From Candidatus Nitronereus thalassa (GTDB lineage: Bacteria; Nitrospirota; Nitrospiria; Nitrospirales; UBA8639), in contig NZ_JAQOUE010000001.1 of the NCBI RefSeq assembly GCF_032191465.1, positions 186,001-250,000 on the forward strand: 64,000 bases of DNA, written 5' to 3'. Shown here in pieces: positions 1-8,648 of this stretch. The stretch's first letter is position 1. The number at the start of each line of letters is the position of its first letter. The position numbers and the translations under genes are program-made. A model generated the notes under the pieces. It had not been told where the DNA came from and did not search any database. It worked only from the letters and a program-made list of their open reading frames with translations.

Positions 1-2
1 CG

Positions 3-590
3 GCCGCGGTGGGTGTGTCCGAGCAATTCCTTGAGTCAGATAAATTGGTTGTATCGATTAAGGGTCGAGATGGACGTAAGGATGAATATCGTGCTCGGCT
101 ACAATCCGACCATTATGAATATCCAATGATCATTTTGGTGAATCAAGGATCCGCGAGTGCTTCGGAAATCGTGGCGGCCGCCATGCAAGATTGGGGAAAG
201 GCTGTGATAATCGGAAAAACCACTTTTGGGAAAGGTTCCGTGCAGACGATTCTTCCTCTCTCTGACGGTTCCGGACTCCGATTAACCACCGCCAAATATT
301 ATACCCCTCGTGGGGAGTCCATCCATAATGTTGGTGTGAAGCCAGATATCGAGGTGGAACCTAAACCAATTACGGTGGCGCAAACCCCTCCTTCTACGCC
401 AGGAAAACCCGGGGATGATGCGGCGGCTGTCTCTACACCGAAAGGAAATGGTGATGCCCAAGCTACCGAAGAAGACAAAAAGAGTTTAGAGGAAAGAGAA
501 GCGGAGTTTATGAAAAAAGATGTGCAACTTCAAAAGGCGATAGAATTGTTGAAAACGTGGAAAGTCTTTAAAGAATTACGGTCGCTTTAG
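3..590 (+). CDS. S41 carboxy-terminal processing peptidase (CtpA-like), 3' part
   Basis: The frame is open to the left edge, so only the C-terminal ~195 residues are present. They contain the S41 catalytic core: the serine motif GSASASEIVAAAMQD, then about 25 residues on the lysine motif GKTTFGKGSVQT, which form the Ser-Lys dyad of C-terminal processing proteases. This is followed by the usual LRLTTAKYYTPRG strand and the GVKPDIEVEP end of the domain. A low-complexity Pro/Ala/Glu stretch and a charged helical tail complete the protein. Family members cleave C-terminal tails of periplasmic proteins. The signal peptide and PDZ domain must lie upstream of the window. The family call is secure; the substrate is unknown. 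Confidence 0.92.
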   Translation, partial: AAVGVSEQFLESDKLVVSIKGRDGRKDEYRARLQSDHYEYPMIILVNQGSASASEIVAAAMQDWGKAVIIGKTTFGKGSVQTILPLSDGSGLRLTTAKYYTPRGESIHNVGVKPDIEVEPKPITVAQTPPSTPGKPGDDAAAVSTPKGNGDAQATEEDKKSLEEREAEFMKKDVQLQKAIELLKTWKVFKELRSL

Positions 591-601
591 GCAGATTGTT
601 C

Positions 602-838
602 TTAACGTTTTAAGATGACTGAGGTCGTGGTTTTTCGGACGCCATCGACACTTCGGATTTGTGACAATACCGACTCATCTAATTCCTCTAAGGTATCCGC
701 TTCGATATCCACAATGAGGTCATAAGGGCCAGTGACCGAATACAAGTTTTTTACTCCTGGAAGGCGAGTAATCGTTTTAAATGCACTTTTCGTATGATCC
801 CCAATCACATCAACAAAAACAAATGCTGAAATTGCCAT
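602..838 (-). CDS. Stand-alone Lrp/AsnC ligand-binding (RAM) domain protein
   Basis: A protein of 78 residues when started at the ATG at 838, which has a purine-rich AAAGGATGAAG stretch upstream. An in-frame ATG at 880 lacks a ribosome binding site. The sequence matches the alpha/beta RAM domain of Lrp/AsnC regulators: AFVFVDVIGDH, a LPGVKNLYSVTGPYDLIVDIEA core, then a helix and the terminal TTTSVILKR strand. There is no helix-turn-helix, so it is a domain-only version that may bind an amino acid or assemble with other Lrp proteins. It lies convergent to the S41 peptidase gene. The ligand is not predictable. Confidence 0.8.
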   Translation of the reverse strand: MAISAFVFVDVIGDHTKSAFKTITRLPGVKNLYSVTGPYDLIVDIEADTLEELDESVLSQIRSVDGVRKTTTSVILKR

Positions 839-926
839 ACGTTCTTCATCCTTTTCTGTCGCCGGCCTAAACATTTCCAAGAATCATTAAATCAAACTCA
901 AACCTAACAAAGACCTCCCTGGAGGG

Positions 927-1400
927 TCAATTAGTCTTGGATTGCTTCCGTAGGGCGCGAATAGCACTGAGCAGTTCCTCCGTAGAGGCGGTAACGCCAG
1001 GGCGCGTTCGTAATAAGTGGGAAGAGGCCAAAGTTTCAAGATCATCGAGTGAGCGAATTCCCAAGCGAAAGTATAAGTCATTGACAATGGGTTCTGAAAA
1101 CCCGGGAAGGTGCAGCCATTGTTTGGTGAAATCAGGTAGAGGAGTGTGAAGGTCCATATAGGCTTGAATGGTTCCGGTATCCAGATATTCTCGAATTTTG
1201 GCGCCTAGGTCCTTTCCAATACCTGGCAAGGAATCCAAATCTCCTCGTTGAGCGATGACGGCAATATCTTCTTGGCAATCATTCACTGTTGCAGCGGCTC
1301 GTCGGTAAGCACGAACGCGATATGGATTGGCTCCCTCTTTTTGTAAGAGTTCTGCCATGGTGAGAAAGAGATTGGCGATGGCGACATTTGTCTGAGACAT
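927..1400 (-). CDS. Helix-hairpin-helix protein resembling the DNA polymerase X N-terminal domain
   Basis: A protein of 157 residues from the ATG at 1400 (an upstream in-frame start at 1436 would add 12 residues with no family likeness). The N-terminus (NVAIANLFLTMAELLQ, then NPYRVRAYRRAAATV) is the pattern of the 8-kDa domain of DNA polymerase beta/PolX. A helix-hairpin-helix motif follows (LDSLPGIGKDLGAKIREYL), with a second HhH-like segment near LHLPGFSEPIVNDLYFRLGI. The polymerase palm and PHP domains are absent, so it is probably a small DNA-binding protein and not an enzyme. The role is unknown. Confidence 0.7.
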   Translation of the reverse strand: MSQTNVAIANLFLTMAELLQKEGANPYRVRAYRRAAATVNDCQEDIAVIAQRGDLDSLPGIGKDLGAKIREYLDTGTIQAYMDLHTPLPDFTKQWLHLPGFSEPIVNDLYFRLGIRSLDDLETLASSHLLRTRPGVTASTEELLSAIRALRKQSKTN

Positions 1401-1616
1401 GTGGATGAAAGGGCGAAATGAAGAATGTATAGGCAAATTATAAACTGCGTCTAGGAAAAATTGCTATGGCTACTTCTATTTGAATTTGAAAGCGGGAGTT
1501 GCCTCTATTGGCTTGGATTGACAAGCATTTCTGGTGTCTCGTAGGATGTTGTGTGGTTACCTTGGGCATTTTGCATGGTGCCCTTTGAGATGTAAGAATT
1601 TGACATTGTTGCAAGA

Positions 1617-1817
1617 ATGAATATTCAGGTAAATGGGGAATCTCGGGAAATTCAAGAAGGCATGTCCGTAGCTAGTCTCTTGCGGCACCTGGAAATTCGT
1701 GGAGAGCAAGTGGCAGTTGAAGTGAATAGAGAAATCTTGGATAAGCAAGGTTTTGATACCAGGTTATTGCAAGCCGGAGACCAAGTCGAAATCCTGAGTT
1801 TTATCGGAGGCGGATAA
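1617..1817 (+). CDS. thiS: Thiamine biosynthesis sulfur carrier ThiS
   Basis: A protein of 66 residues with the beta-grasp ubiquitin-like pattern: MNIQVNGESREI at the start, a SVASLLRHL helix, VAVEVNREIL, and the ending QVEILSFIGGG. The terminal Gly-Gly is the site that is adenylated and converted to thiocarboxylate before sulfur is passed to the thiazole synthase. It is followed 93 bp later by thiG, its physical partner. The ~215 bp upstream contain no recognisable TPP riboswitch (no CUGAGA box or THI-box core seen). Confidence 0.93.
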   Translation: MNIQVNGESREIQEGMSVASLLRHLEIRGEQVAVEVNREILDKQGFDTRLLQAGDQVEILSFIGGG

Positions 1818-1910
1818 TCTGGGATCACTTTTCTGGGCGTGATGCTTAATAAAATTCAAGTCACCCATTAGGGTGATGGTTTTCATTGATTAAGTGAGAT
1901 CGAGAATATT

Positions 1911-2684
1911 ATGAGTAATGATCGTTTGACAATTGCTGGCCGTGAATTCCGTTCTCGTTTGTGGGTAGGAACTGGGAAATATAAAGATTTTGTGGAAACA
2001 CAAAAAGCCATTGAGGTGTCCGGGGCTGATGTAGTTACCGTAGCCGTTCGAAGGGTGAATATCACCGACCGCAATTCTGAAAATCTTTTAGATTATATTG
2101 ATCCGAAAAAATATACCATTCTTCCTAATACTGCTGGATGTTATACGGTAGACGATGCGGTCAGGTATGCCCGCCTTGCGAGGGCCGCCGGCGTGTCAGA
2201 CCTCGTTAAGCTCGAAGTCATTGGTGATGAGAAAACCCTCTTTCCTGATACAACGGGTCTTATTGAGGCTGCGAAAATCCTGATTAAGGAAGGTTTTATT
2301 GTCTTGCCCTATACAAATGATGATCCTATTGTGGCGCAAAAACTTGTCGATATTGGGTGCCCGGCCGTGATGCCCCTGGCGGCTCCCATTGGTTCGGGCT
2401 TGGGCATTCGAAATCCGTACAATCTAAAGATTATTCTCGAAACCATCAAAGTCCCAGTGATTGTTGATGCCGGAGTTGGGACGGCTTCGGATGCAGCCAT
2501 GGCCATGGAGTTGGGAGCAGATGCTGTGTTGATGAATACCGCCATTGCGGGGGCGCAAGATCCCATTGCCATGGCCGAGGCGATGAAATATGCTGTGGAT
2601 GCCGGACGTCTTGCTTTTCGGGCCGGGCGTATACCTAGAAAGCTGTATGCCACGGCGAGTACCACTATTGAAGGCATGTTGTAG
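1911..2684 (+). CDS. thiG: Thiazole synthase ThiG
   Basis: A protein of 257 residues, the normal length for ThiG. The N-terminus [20 protein letters not shown], the active-site region [16 protein letters not shown] (with the Schiff-base lysine) and the phosphate-binding TIM-barrel loops [13 protein letters not shown] and [31 protein letters not shown] are all present. The enzyme condenses deoxyxylulose phosphate, dehydroglycine and ThiS thiocarboxylate into the thiazole phosphate of thiamine. It lies between thiS and thiE, almost certainly in one functional cluster. Confidence 0.97.
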   Translation: MSNDRLTIAGREFRSRLWVGTGKYKDFVETQKAIEVSGADVVTVAVRRVNITDRNSENLLDYIDPKKYTILPNTAGCYTVDDAVRYARLARAAGVSDLVKLEVIGDEKTLFPDTTGLIEAAKILIKEGFIVLPYTNDDPIVAQKLVDIGCPAVMPLAAPIGSGLGIRNPYNLKIILETIKVPVIVDAGVGTASDAAMAMELGADAVLMNTAIAGAQDPIAMAEAMKYAVDAGRLAFRAGRIPRKLYATASTTIEGML

Positions 2685-2698
2685 GCAAACGAATAAGG

Positions 2699-2757
2699 GT
2701 GATCGGTTAAGCGTAATGTGTATATTATTTAAATATTCTTAACGCATTACGCATCAC
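2699..2757. repeat. Imperfect inverted repeat between thiG and thiE
   Basis: GTGAT (2699-2703) and GCGTAATGTG (2711-2720) pair with CGCATTACGC (2743-2752) and ATCAC (2753-2757) around an AT-rich centre. No T-run follows, so it is not a typical terminator. It may be a small intergenic palindromic repeat or an mRNA processing structure within the thi cluster. Confidence 0.5.
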
Positions 2758-2793
2758 GGTTTTAGAGTCAGCGTTTCCTTGGCCTCGCCATTC

Positions 2794-3429
2794 ATGTCTA
2801 GCTCTCGCCTTCCTTCTTTATATGTTGTCACCGATCGGACTCAGGTAGCTGATGCCAACCTTCTACCCGTATTAGAGCATCTTATTCCTCTAGGAGGGAT
2901 AATGCTTCAGCTTCGTGAAAAAGATCTACCAACTCGTATTTTATTAGAATGGGCGCGAACCATTGTGTCTTGGTGTCGGCGCTACCAGGTTCCCTTCCTT
3001 ATTAATGATCGGGTGGATATTGCCATGGCCACTGACGCCCATGGAGTACACCTTCGAGAATCTAGTCTTCCCGTCAAAAAAGTAAGGCAATGTGTGGGAG
3101 AGCATCGGTTGATTGGTGTATCAGTGCATTCGATAGAGGAGGCCATTCAGCAGGAGAAAGAGGGAGCTGACTTTGTTGTCTTGGGGCCGATTTATGATAC
3201 ACCTTCAAAGCGAGCTTATGGACCATCTTTAGGGATATCAGTTCTCGAAGAAGCTACTCTTCAGTGTCATATACCCATTTATGCGATTGGTGGGATAGAT
3301 CTCTCGCGTGTTGAGGCCCTGAAGAAAGCAGGCGCATATGGCGTGGCGGTAATTTCCTCAATTTTTCAATCAGATTCTCCTGGCGAAGCCGTCAAGAATT
3401 ATACTACGCAACTCGGCGTACCAATCTAG
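2794..3429 (+). CDS. thiE: Thiamine-phosphate synthase ThiE
   Basis: A protein of 211 residues from the ATG at 2794; a TTG at 2779 is in frame but adds nothing recognisable. ThiE features in order: LYVVTDRT, the GGIMLQLREKDLPTR strand with the pyrophosphate-binding QLREK, FLINDRVDIAMATDAHGVHL, IGVSVHS, GADFVVLGPIYDTPSK and the phosphate loop IYAIGGID. It joins the thiazole and pyrimidine phosphates to make thiamine phosphate, completing the local thiS-thiG-thiE set. Confidence 0.95.
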   Translation: MSSSRLPSLYVVTDRTQVADANLLPVLEHLIPLGGIMLQLREKDLPTRILLEWARTIVSWCRRYQVPFLINDRVDIAMATDAHGVHLRESSLPVKKVRQCVGEHRLIGVSVHSIEEAIQQEKEGADFVVLGPIYDTPSKRAYGPSLGISVLEEATLQCHIPIYAIGGIDLSRVEALKKAGAYGVAVISSIFQSDSPGEAVKNYTTQLGVPI

Positions 3430-3647
3430 GGGAAATTTACGCGCTGCCCTGTTGCTTCTTTTTTAAAGCCAGTGCTAGAATTCTGAATCGTCAATTGAAA
3501 GGGAAAGATTATGCATTTTTCCCTTTAAATTCAGTTGTTTTTCAGACTTTTCGAAGTGCACGAGTGCAGGTTGATAATGTAAGCCCAAGTGGACTTCCTT
3601 AACGAAGACTTGCCTTTTTTTTTAAATGCTGATTAGTTGAAAATCTT

Positions 3648-5327
3648 ATGGGATTTCGAAAACACGAAGACTACGATCGCGAACTGGAGAAGTTGCGGGG
3701 TGAGCTGCAGTCGTTAGAACGTGAAACCCGTCAGCTGTATGATGCCCGTATCAAGCTTCAGCAAACCCAAAAACAAAACGAAAAACTCGCGACAACCCTC
3801 CAGGAAGCCAAAACCCAAATTGAATCCCTTCGGGCAGAAATTGAAAAGCTGACAGCCCCACCTTCCGCCTATGCCTTGTTTAGCAGCCTCAATGACGACC
3901 GAACCGCAAATGTATATATCTCGGGTCGGAAGATGCGCGTCAGTGTCCATGACTCGATTGTTGTAGAGAGGCTACAGAAGGGGCAGGAAGTCATTTTGAA
4001 TGAAGCGATGAATATTATTGAGGCCAGAGGGTTTGATCCACAAGGTCAAGTGGTTCGATTAAAGGACCGCCTTGATGATATTCGGGCTTTAGTCCAGTTA
4101 CATCATGATGAGGAGCGAGTCGTCGAGCTTGGCGAACCCCTGCTTCATGAGCGATTGAGCGTGGGGGATCATCTTCTTTTTGATGCCCGATCCGGCTATG
4201 TTATTGAAAAGATCCCCAAATCGGAAATCGAAGAACTTGTGATTGAGGAAGTCCCGGACATTGGATATGAGGATGTCGGAGGGTTAGCCAAGGAAGTCGA
4301 ACATGTGACGGATGCGGTCGAACTGCCGTTTCTTCACCCCGATCTTTTTCTCGAGCATAAATTGACGCCACCTAAAGGTGTGTTGCTCTATGGGCCGCCG
4401 GGTTGTGGGAAAACCATGATTGCGAAGGCTGTAGCTAATTCAATCGCTAAAAAATTGCAGCATCTTTCCGGCAAAGACGTACGCAGTTACTTTCTTCATA
4501 TCAAAGGTCCCGAGCTTCTGAATAAATATGTTGGAGAGTCCGAGAGACAAATTCGTGAAGTCTTTTCCAAGGCCCGAGATAAAGCGGCCACGGGGAATCC
4601 AGTGATTGTCTTCTTTGATGAAATGGACGCTCTTTTTCGGACGCGTGGATCTGGAATTTCTTCAGACATTGAATCGACAATTGTGCCCCAGTTTTTAGCC
4701 GAGATCGACGGTGTGGAACGATTGCAAAATGTTATCGTGATCGGCGCAAGCAATCGCCAAGACTTAATAGATCCTGCAGTCTTGCGACCGGGCCGGTTAG
4801 ATGTGAAAGTGAAAATTCCTCGACCGGATAAATATGGTGCCAAGGATATCTTTGCCAAATATCTGGTGAGTGATCTTCCTTTGGCGAAGGAGGAAGTTGA
4901 CCGATATGATGGCGATCGAAAAAAAGTCGTCGACCATTTGATCGATGCCACCGTGGAAAGCATGTATGCCTTGTCGGAAGAAAATCGCTATCTCGAAGTG
5001 ACTTATGCGAACGGTGAAAAAGAGACTCTCTATTTTAAGGATTTTTCCAGTGGTGCTTTGATTGAAGGTGTCGTATCTCGCGCCAAAAAATCTGCAGTCA
5101 AGCGAACGATTTCTACTGGTGAAAAGGGTATCAAAGAAGAGGATCTCTTGCGGGCCATTCGTGATGAATTTAAAGCCCATGAAGATTTACCCAATACGAC
5201 GAATCCAGATGATTGGGCACGCATTGCCGGGAAAAAAGGCGAGAAAATTATTCACGTGCGCACCTTGACCCCCGGATCGGACGAGTCCCGCGAAATAGAA
5301 ACCGTAAGCGCCGGGCATTATTTTTAA
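3648..5327 (+). CDS. mpa: Proteasomal AAA+ ATPase (Mpa/ARC)
   Basis: A protein of 559 residues. The first ~75 form a charged coiled coil, the part that captures the Pup-type tag in actinobacterial Mpa. OB-fold segments follow (about residues 75-205), then one AAA domain with Walker A GPPGCGKT (near residue 248), Walker B VIVFFDEMDALF (near 319) and the arginine-finger region LRPGRLDVKVKIPRPD. The C-terminus ends Gly-His-Tyr-Phe. It resembles the Mpa ending Gly-Gln-Tyr-Leu, whose penultimate tyrosine docks into the 20S alpha ring. It is the first gene of the proteasome locus. No clear Shine-Dalgarno precedes the ATG. Both mpa and arc are used for this family. Confidence 0.95.
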   Translation: MGFRKHEDYDRELEKLRGELQSLERETRQLYDARIKLQQTQKQNEKLATTLQEAKTQIESLRAEIEKLTAPPSAYALFSSLNDDRTANVYISGRKMRVSVHDSIVVERLQKGQEVILNEAMNIIEARGFDPQGQVVRLKDRLDDIRALVQLHHDEERVVELGEPLLHERLSVGDHLLFDARSGYVIEKIPKSEIEELVIEEVPDIGYEDVGGLAKEVEHVTDAVELPFLHPDLFLEHKLTPPKGVLLYGPPGCGKTMIAKAVANSIAKKLQHLSGKDVRSYFLHIKGPELLNKYVGESERQIREVFSKARDKAATGNPVIVFFDEMDALFRTRGSGISSDIESTIVPQFLAEIDGVERLQNVIVIGASNRQDLIDPAVLRPGRLDVKVKIPRPDKYGAKDIFAKYLVSDLPLAKEEVDRYDGDRKKVVDHLIDATVESMYALSEENRYLEVTYANGEKETLYFKDFSSGALIEGVVSRAKKSAVKRTISTGEKGIKEEDLLRAIRDEFKAHEDLPNTTNPDDWARIAGKKGEKIIHVRTLTPGSDESREIETVSAGHYF

Positions 5328-5359
5328 ATTTCAACCGTACATGTGCGAATGAGGCCCCC

Positions 5360-6844
5360 TTGCATAGAATCCTTGGAACAGAAACAGAATTTGGTATTGC
5401 TGCTCGCCATGCTCCACTTTCCGATCCCGTTGCCAATTCCCTCCACTTAATTAGTTGCTATCCTTCGCTTCCTGTCCCCCTGGCTCTTTGGGATTACGAA
5501 AATGAAAATCCTCTCCTCGATGCACGTGGTTTTGAAATTGAAGGAGAGCGTGAACGTCCAGGTCCGGATTACAATCGTCAATTAAATAAGGTCTTGGCCA
5601 ACGCGGGGCGCTGGTATGTGGATGGCGCGCATCCCGAGTATTCCACACCGGAGTGCAGCAATCCCCGTGAACTGGTGGCCTATGAGCGGGCTGGGGAAAT
5701 GATTGCGGCCAAAAGTTTGGCAGTGATGAATCAAGAGAACCGCGAAGCCCAGTATGTGCTGTACAAAAATAATTCTGATGGCAAGGGGAATAGTTACGGA
5801 TACCATGAAAACTATTTATTAGCACGCACCGTTCCATTTGAGCAGATTATCAAAATATTGTTGCCATTTTTTGTAAGCCGACAAATTTATGCAGGTGCCG
5901 GGAAAGTTGGGGCGGAAAATGGAACGATTCCTGTTGATTATCAGATTTCTCAACGCTCGGATTTTTTTGAGTGTTTGGTAGATTTAAACACGATGGTCAA
6001 GCGGCCCATTGTGAATACTCGCGATGAACCTCATGGAGACCCTTCCCGGTTTCGTCGGGTGCATGTCATTGTGGGTGATGCCAACATGGCGGAAATATCC
6101 ACCTATTTGAAGGTCGGGACAACGGCGATTGTGATGCACATGCTCGAGGAGGGGGCGGCCTTGCCTCCCATTGTCCTGGATGATCCTGTTGAAGCCATCA
6201 AGAAGGTGTCTCGGGATTTATCTGTCACCTGTGATATCAAGCTGAACAACGGGAAAATAACGACGGCGATTGCCATGCAACGTGAATTTTTGCGAGCCGC
6301 ACATGATTTTTTTGCATGTCGAGATCTTAGCCCGGCCACCAAGGATGTGTTAGTGCGTTGGGAGTCTGTCTTAGATACACTAGAAAAAGATCCTATGCTC
6401 CTTGGCCGAGAGCTCGATTGGGTCGCGAAGAAGCAAATGATCGAATCGTATATTGATCGAAAAGATTGTAGTTGGAAAGATCCTCGGGTGGCGCTTATGG
6501 ATCTTCAATATCACGATATCCGGCCAGGAAAAGGGTTGTATTATTCCTTGGAGCGTAATGGCCGAATCGAACGATTGTTGCAAGATGAGGATATTCAGCG
6601 AGCGGAGCAACATGCACCCACTGGGTCTCGGGCCTACTTTCGAGGCCTTTGCCTCCAAAAATTTCCGAAGCACGTGTATGGCATGAGTTGGACTTCCGTG
6701 TTATTTGATGTGGGAAATACCACCATCAAACGGATTCCTTTAATGGACCCTTGTCGGGGTACGCGGGAATTGGCCAATGAATTAATGGAAGGGGTGGATA
6801 CGGCGGAAGAGTTGTTGGCCAAACTAGCGGATGCCGAAAAGTAA
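5360..6844 (+). CDS. dop: Depupylase/deamidase Dop
   Basis: A protein of 494 residues from the TTG at 5360, preceded by GAGG at a suitable distance. The same frame runs back into the ATPase gene, but the family homology begins at HRILGTETEFG. E8 and E10 fit the Mg/ATP site and D88 (in YVDGAHPEYSTPEC) the nucleophilic aspartate of Dop/PafA. Residues ~35-80 contain the extra Dop loop (LWDYENENPLLDARGFE), which is absent from the PafA paralogue at 8649-10025 and decides the Dop assignment. In actinobacteria Dop deamidates Pup and removes it from substrates. Only 32 bp separate it from mpa. Confidence 0.93.
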   Translation: MHRILGTETEFGIAARHAPLSDPVANSLHLISCYPSLPVPLALWDYENENPLLDARGFEIEGERERPGPDYNRQLNKVLANAGRWYVDGAHPEYSTPECSNPRELVAYERAGEMIAAKSLAVMNQENREAQYVLYKNNSDGKGNSYGYHENYLLARTVPFEQIIKILLPFFVSRQIYAGAGKVGAENGTIPVDYQISQRSDFFECLVDLNTMVKRPIVNTRDEPHGDPSRFRRVHVIVGDANMAEISTYLKVGTTAIVMHMLEEGAALPPIVLDDPVEAIKKVSRDLSVTCDIKLNNGKITTAIAMQREFLRAAHDFFACRDLSPATKDVLVRWESVLDTLEKDPMLLGRELDWVAKKQMIESYIDRKDCSWKDPRVALMDLQYHDIRPGKGLYYSLERNGRIERLLQDEDIQRAEQHAPTGSRAYFRGLCLQKFPKHVYGMSWTSVLFDVGNTTIKRIPLMDPCRGTRELANELMEGVDTAEELLAKLADAEK

Positions 6845-6886
6845 TTCCGGAATTCAAAATTCAATTTACGAAAAACAATATTAATT

Positions 6887-7723
6887 ATGGAATGGATAAA
6901 ATCCTCACCGGCTGCCAATTTGCAATGCTCGAGTTTTTTCGATCACTTGTTGCAGACCCGCCCAGAACTCACTCCAGCCGTAAGGTGGGGTGCCTCATGG
7001 CCCACATCGTTTTCAGCAGATGATGTTCAGCGTGGCTATCTGGCCTCGGTGACTCATGGCACCACAGTATTGGCGATTAAATTTGAGCATGGAGTGATTA
7101 TTGCTGGAGATCGTCGCGCGACTGAAGGGTATCAACTCGCCGCACGCACCATGGAGAAAGTGTTCAAAACCGATAGCCATTCGGCTATGGCGATCGCTGG
7201 TGCCGCAGGGCCCTGTATGGAAATGGCCAAACTTTTTGAGATTGAATTGGAGCATTACGAAAAACTCGATGGCGTGCAGTTGTCCTGCGTCGGTAAAGCC
7301 AATCGACTCGGGCAAATGGTCAAAGCAAATTTGCCAATGGTAATGCAAGGACTTGTGGTGATTCCTTTATTTGTTGGATTCGACTTAAAACTCGGTCAAG
7401 GTCGGATTTTTAAATATGATGTGACCGGCGGGCGCTATGAAGAGACCGATTATCATTCGATTGGGTCTGGTGGTAAAGATGCCAAGGTGACGATCAAGGA
7501 GCGATATCGTCGGAACCTTCCAGAAGAAGAGGCAATTCGGCTTGCCTTGCAAGCGTTGTTCAGTGCGGCCGAAGAAGATGTGGGAACCGGTGGCCCTGAT
7601 ACCTTTCGTCGTATTTTTCCATCGATGAAGTTGATTGATAGGGCAGGTGTCCGGGACGTCGAAGAGCCCCGAGTTGCCTCCATGTGCGAGGAACTTGCGA
7701 AGGCCAGAGCCAAACAGGACTGA
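6887..7723 (+). CDS. prcB: 20S proteasome beta subunit
   Basis: A protein of 278 residues with an N-terminal propeptide of 58 residues ending ...VTHG. Autocleavage would then expose T59 (HG|TTVLAIKFEHG) as the catalytic threonine. D and K positions typical of the beta active site appear in GVIIAGDRRATEGYQLAARTMEKVF. The start is the ATG at 6887, 42 bp after dop; the leader lacks a good Shine-Dalgarno, so the exact start is uncertain. The stop is 2 bp before the prcA start, so the two ring subunits are translated from one message. Confidence 0.95.
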   Translation: MEWIKSSPAANLQCSSFFDHLLQTRPELTPAVRWGASWPTSFSADDVQRGYLASVTHGTTVLAIKFEHGVIIAGDRRATEGYQLAARTMEKVFKTDSHSAMAIAGAAGPCMEMAKLFEIELEHYEKLDGVQLSCVGKANRLGQMVKANLPMVMQGLVVIPLFVGFDLKLGQGRIFKYDVTGGRYEETDYHSIGSGGKDAKVTIKERYRRNLPEEEAIRLALQALFSAAEEDVGTGGPDTFRRIFPSMKLIDRAGVRDVEEPRVASMCEELAKARAKQD

Positions 7724-7725
7724 TC

Positions 7726-8409
7726 ATGTCGATTCCCTACTATGTTTCTCCCGAACAATTGATGCAGGATAAGGCAGAGTATGCCAAAAAAGGCATCGCC
7801 AAGGGCCGATCCATCATTGCCATAGAGTATCAAGATGGGGTGTTGTTCGTGGCCGACAATCCGAGCACCTCATTATTCAAAGTTTCAGAAATTTATGACA
7901 ACATCGCGTTCTCCGGTGCCGGAAAATATAGCGAGTTTGAAAATTTGCGAAAAGCTGGTATCCAACATGCCGATTTAAAGGGGTTTATGTATAGCCGTGA
8001 GGATGTCACTGCAAGATCGCTTGCGAATGGTTATTCTCAAACCCTGGGAACAATTTTTAGTCAAGAATTAAAACCCTTTGAAGTGGAAATTCTGCTGGCG
8101 CAGGTCGGGGAGCAGCCAGGAGAAAATGAACTGTTCCGTATTGCCTTTGATGGAACCATTTTTCACGAGCGTTCCTTCGTGGCCATTGGAGGGCGGTCAG
8201 AGTCGTTGTTGTTGGCCTTACAAAAAAAATCCGGCGATCAACTCATGAACGCTCAAGCGGCCCTTAAGCATTGTGTTGGAGCATTGACGAAGGTGTCCGA
8301 ACAGGCAGTTGCTCCCGATGGTCTAGAAGTAGCGACTCTTGATCGTAATCGGGTTGGTCGAAAATTTCGACGATTTCCACAAGAGGAACTCTCCTCTCTT
8401 CTTTCCTGA
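7726..8409 (+). CDS. prcA: 20S proteasome alpha subunit
   Basis: A protein of 227 residues from the ATG at 7726, just after the prcB stop, with AGGAC as ribosome binding site. The N-terminus PYYVSPEQLMQDKAEYAKKGI matches the gate-forming and H0 helix region of actinobacterial PrcA closely. There is no catalytic threonine, as expected for alpha subunits. The alpha rings gate the chamber and bind the C-terminal tyrosine motif of the ATPase. The C-terminus is short and ends without the long acidic tail of some homologues. Confidence 0.94.
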   Translation: MSIPYYVSPEQLMQDKAEYAKKGIAKGRSIIAIEYQDGVLFVADNPSTSLFKVSEIYDNIAFSGAGKYSEFENLRKAGIQHADLKGFMYSREDVTARSLANGYSQTLGTIFSQELKPFEVEILLAQVGEQPGENELFRIAFDGTIFHERSFVAIGGRSESLLLALQKKSGDQLMNAQAALKHCVGALTKVSEQAVAPDGLEVATLDRNRVGRKFRRFPQEELSSLLS

Positions 8410-8648
8410 ATTCTTTTTTTCTTTACATGGTTGCACATTTCGTGGTCTTCTTCCACTTATCGGAATTGTTATAAGGGAGAAAGAATTTAATTGTCTCACT
8501 CTTTGGGCAAGAAAAAACTCTAAGCCAATACGCGCATAAAATCATCAAATCTTGGTGCGTAGAATGCCGTATTGTGGGGGTTACTTCAGTTGAAGGGCAT
8601 GCGAGTTGGGGTGTATGCTCCACAAGGGGGAGGTGAGTAGTCGCCATT
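8410..8648 (+). other. Spacer between prcA and pafA; no tagging-protein ORF seen
   Basis: I read both strands of this 239-bp spacer looking for a Pup or UBact gene. Only very short ORFs occur (for example one of ~11 codons starting at the ATG near 8428), with none of the polar, Gly/Gln/Glu-ending composition of such proteins. It may carry a promoter for pafA, but no confident -35/-10 pair can be named. Confidence 0.5.

Noticed and set aside
1437-1616. TPP riboswitch before thiS
   Set aside because: The region was read for the CUGAGA and ACCUGA-type core of the TPP riboswitch; none was seen.
5213-5359. N-terminal extension of Dop into the ATPase gene
   Set aside because: The frame is open, but the family homology begins at the TTG at 5360, which has a GAGG ribosome binding site. 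The upstream part is a shadow of the mpa frame.
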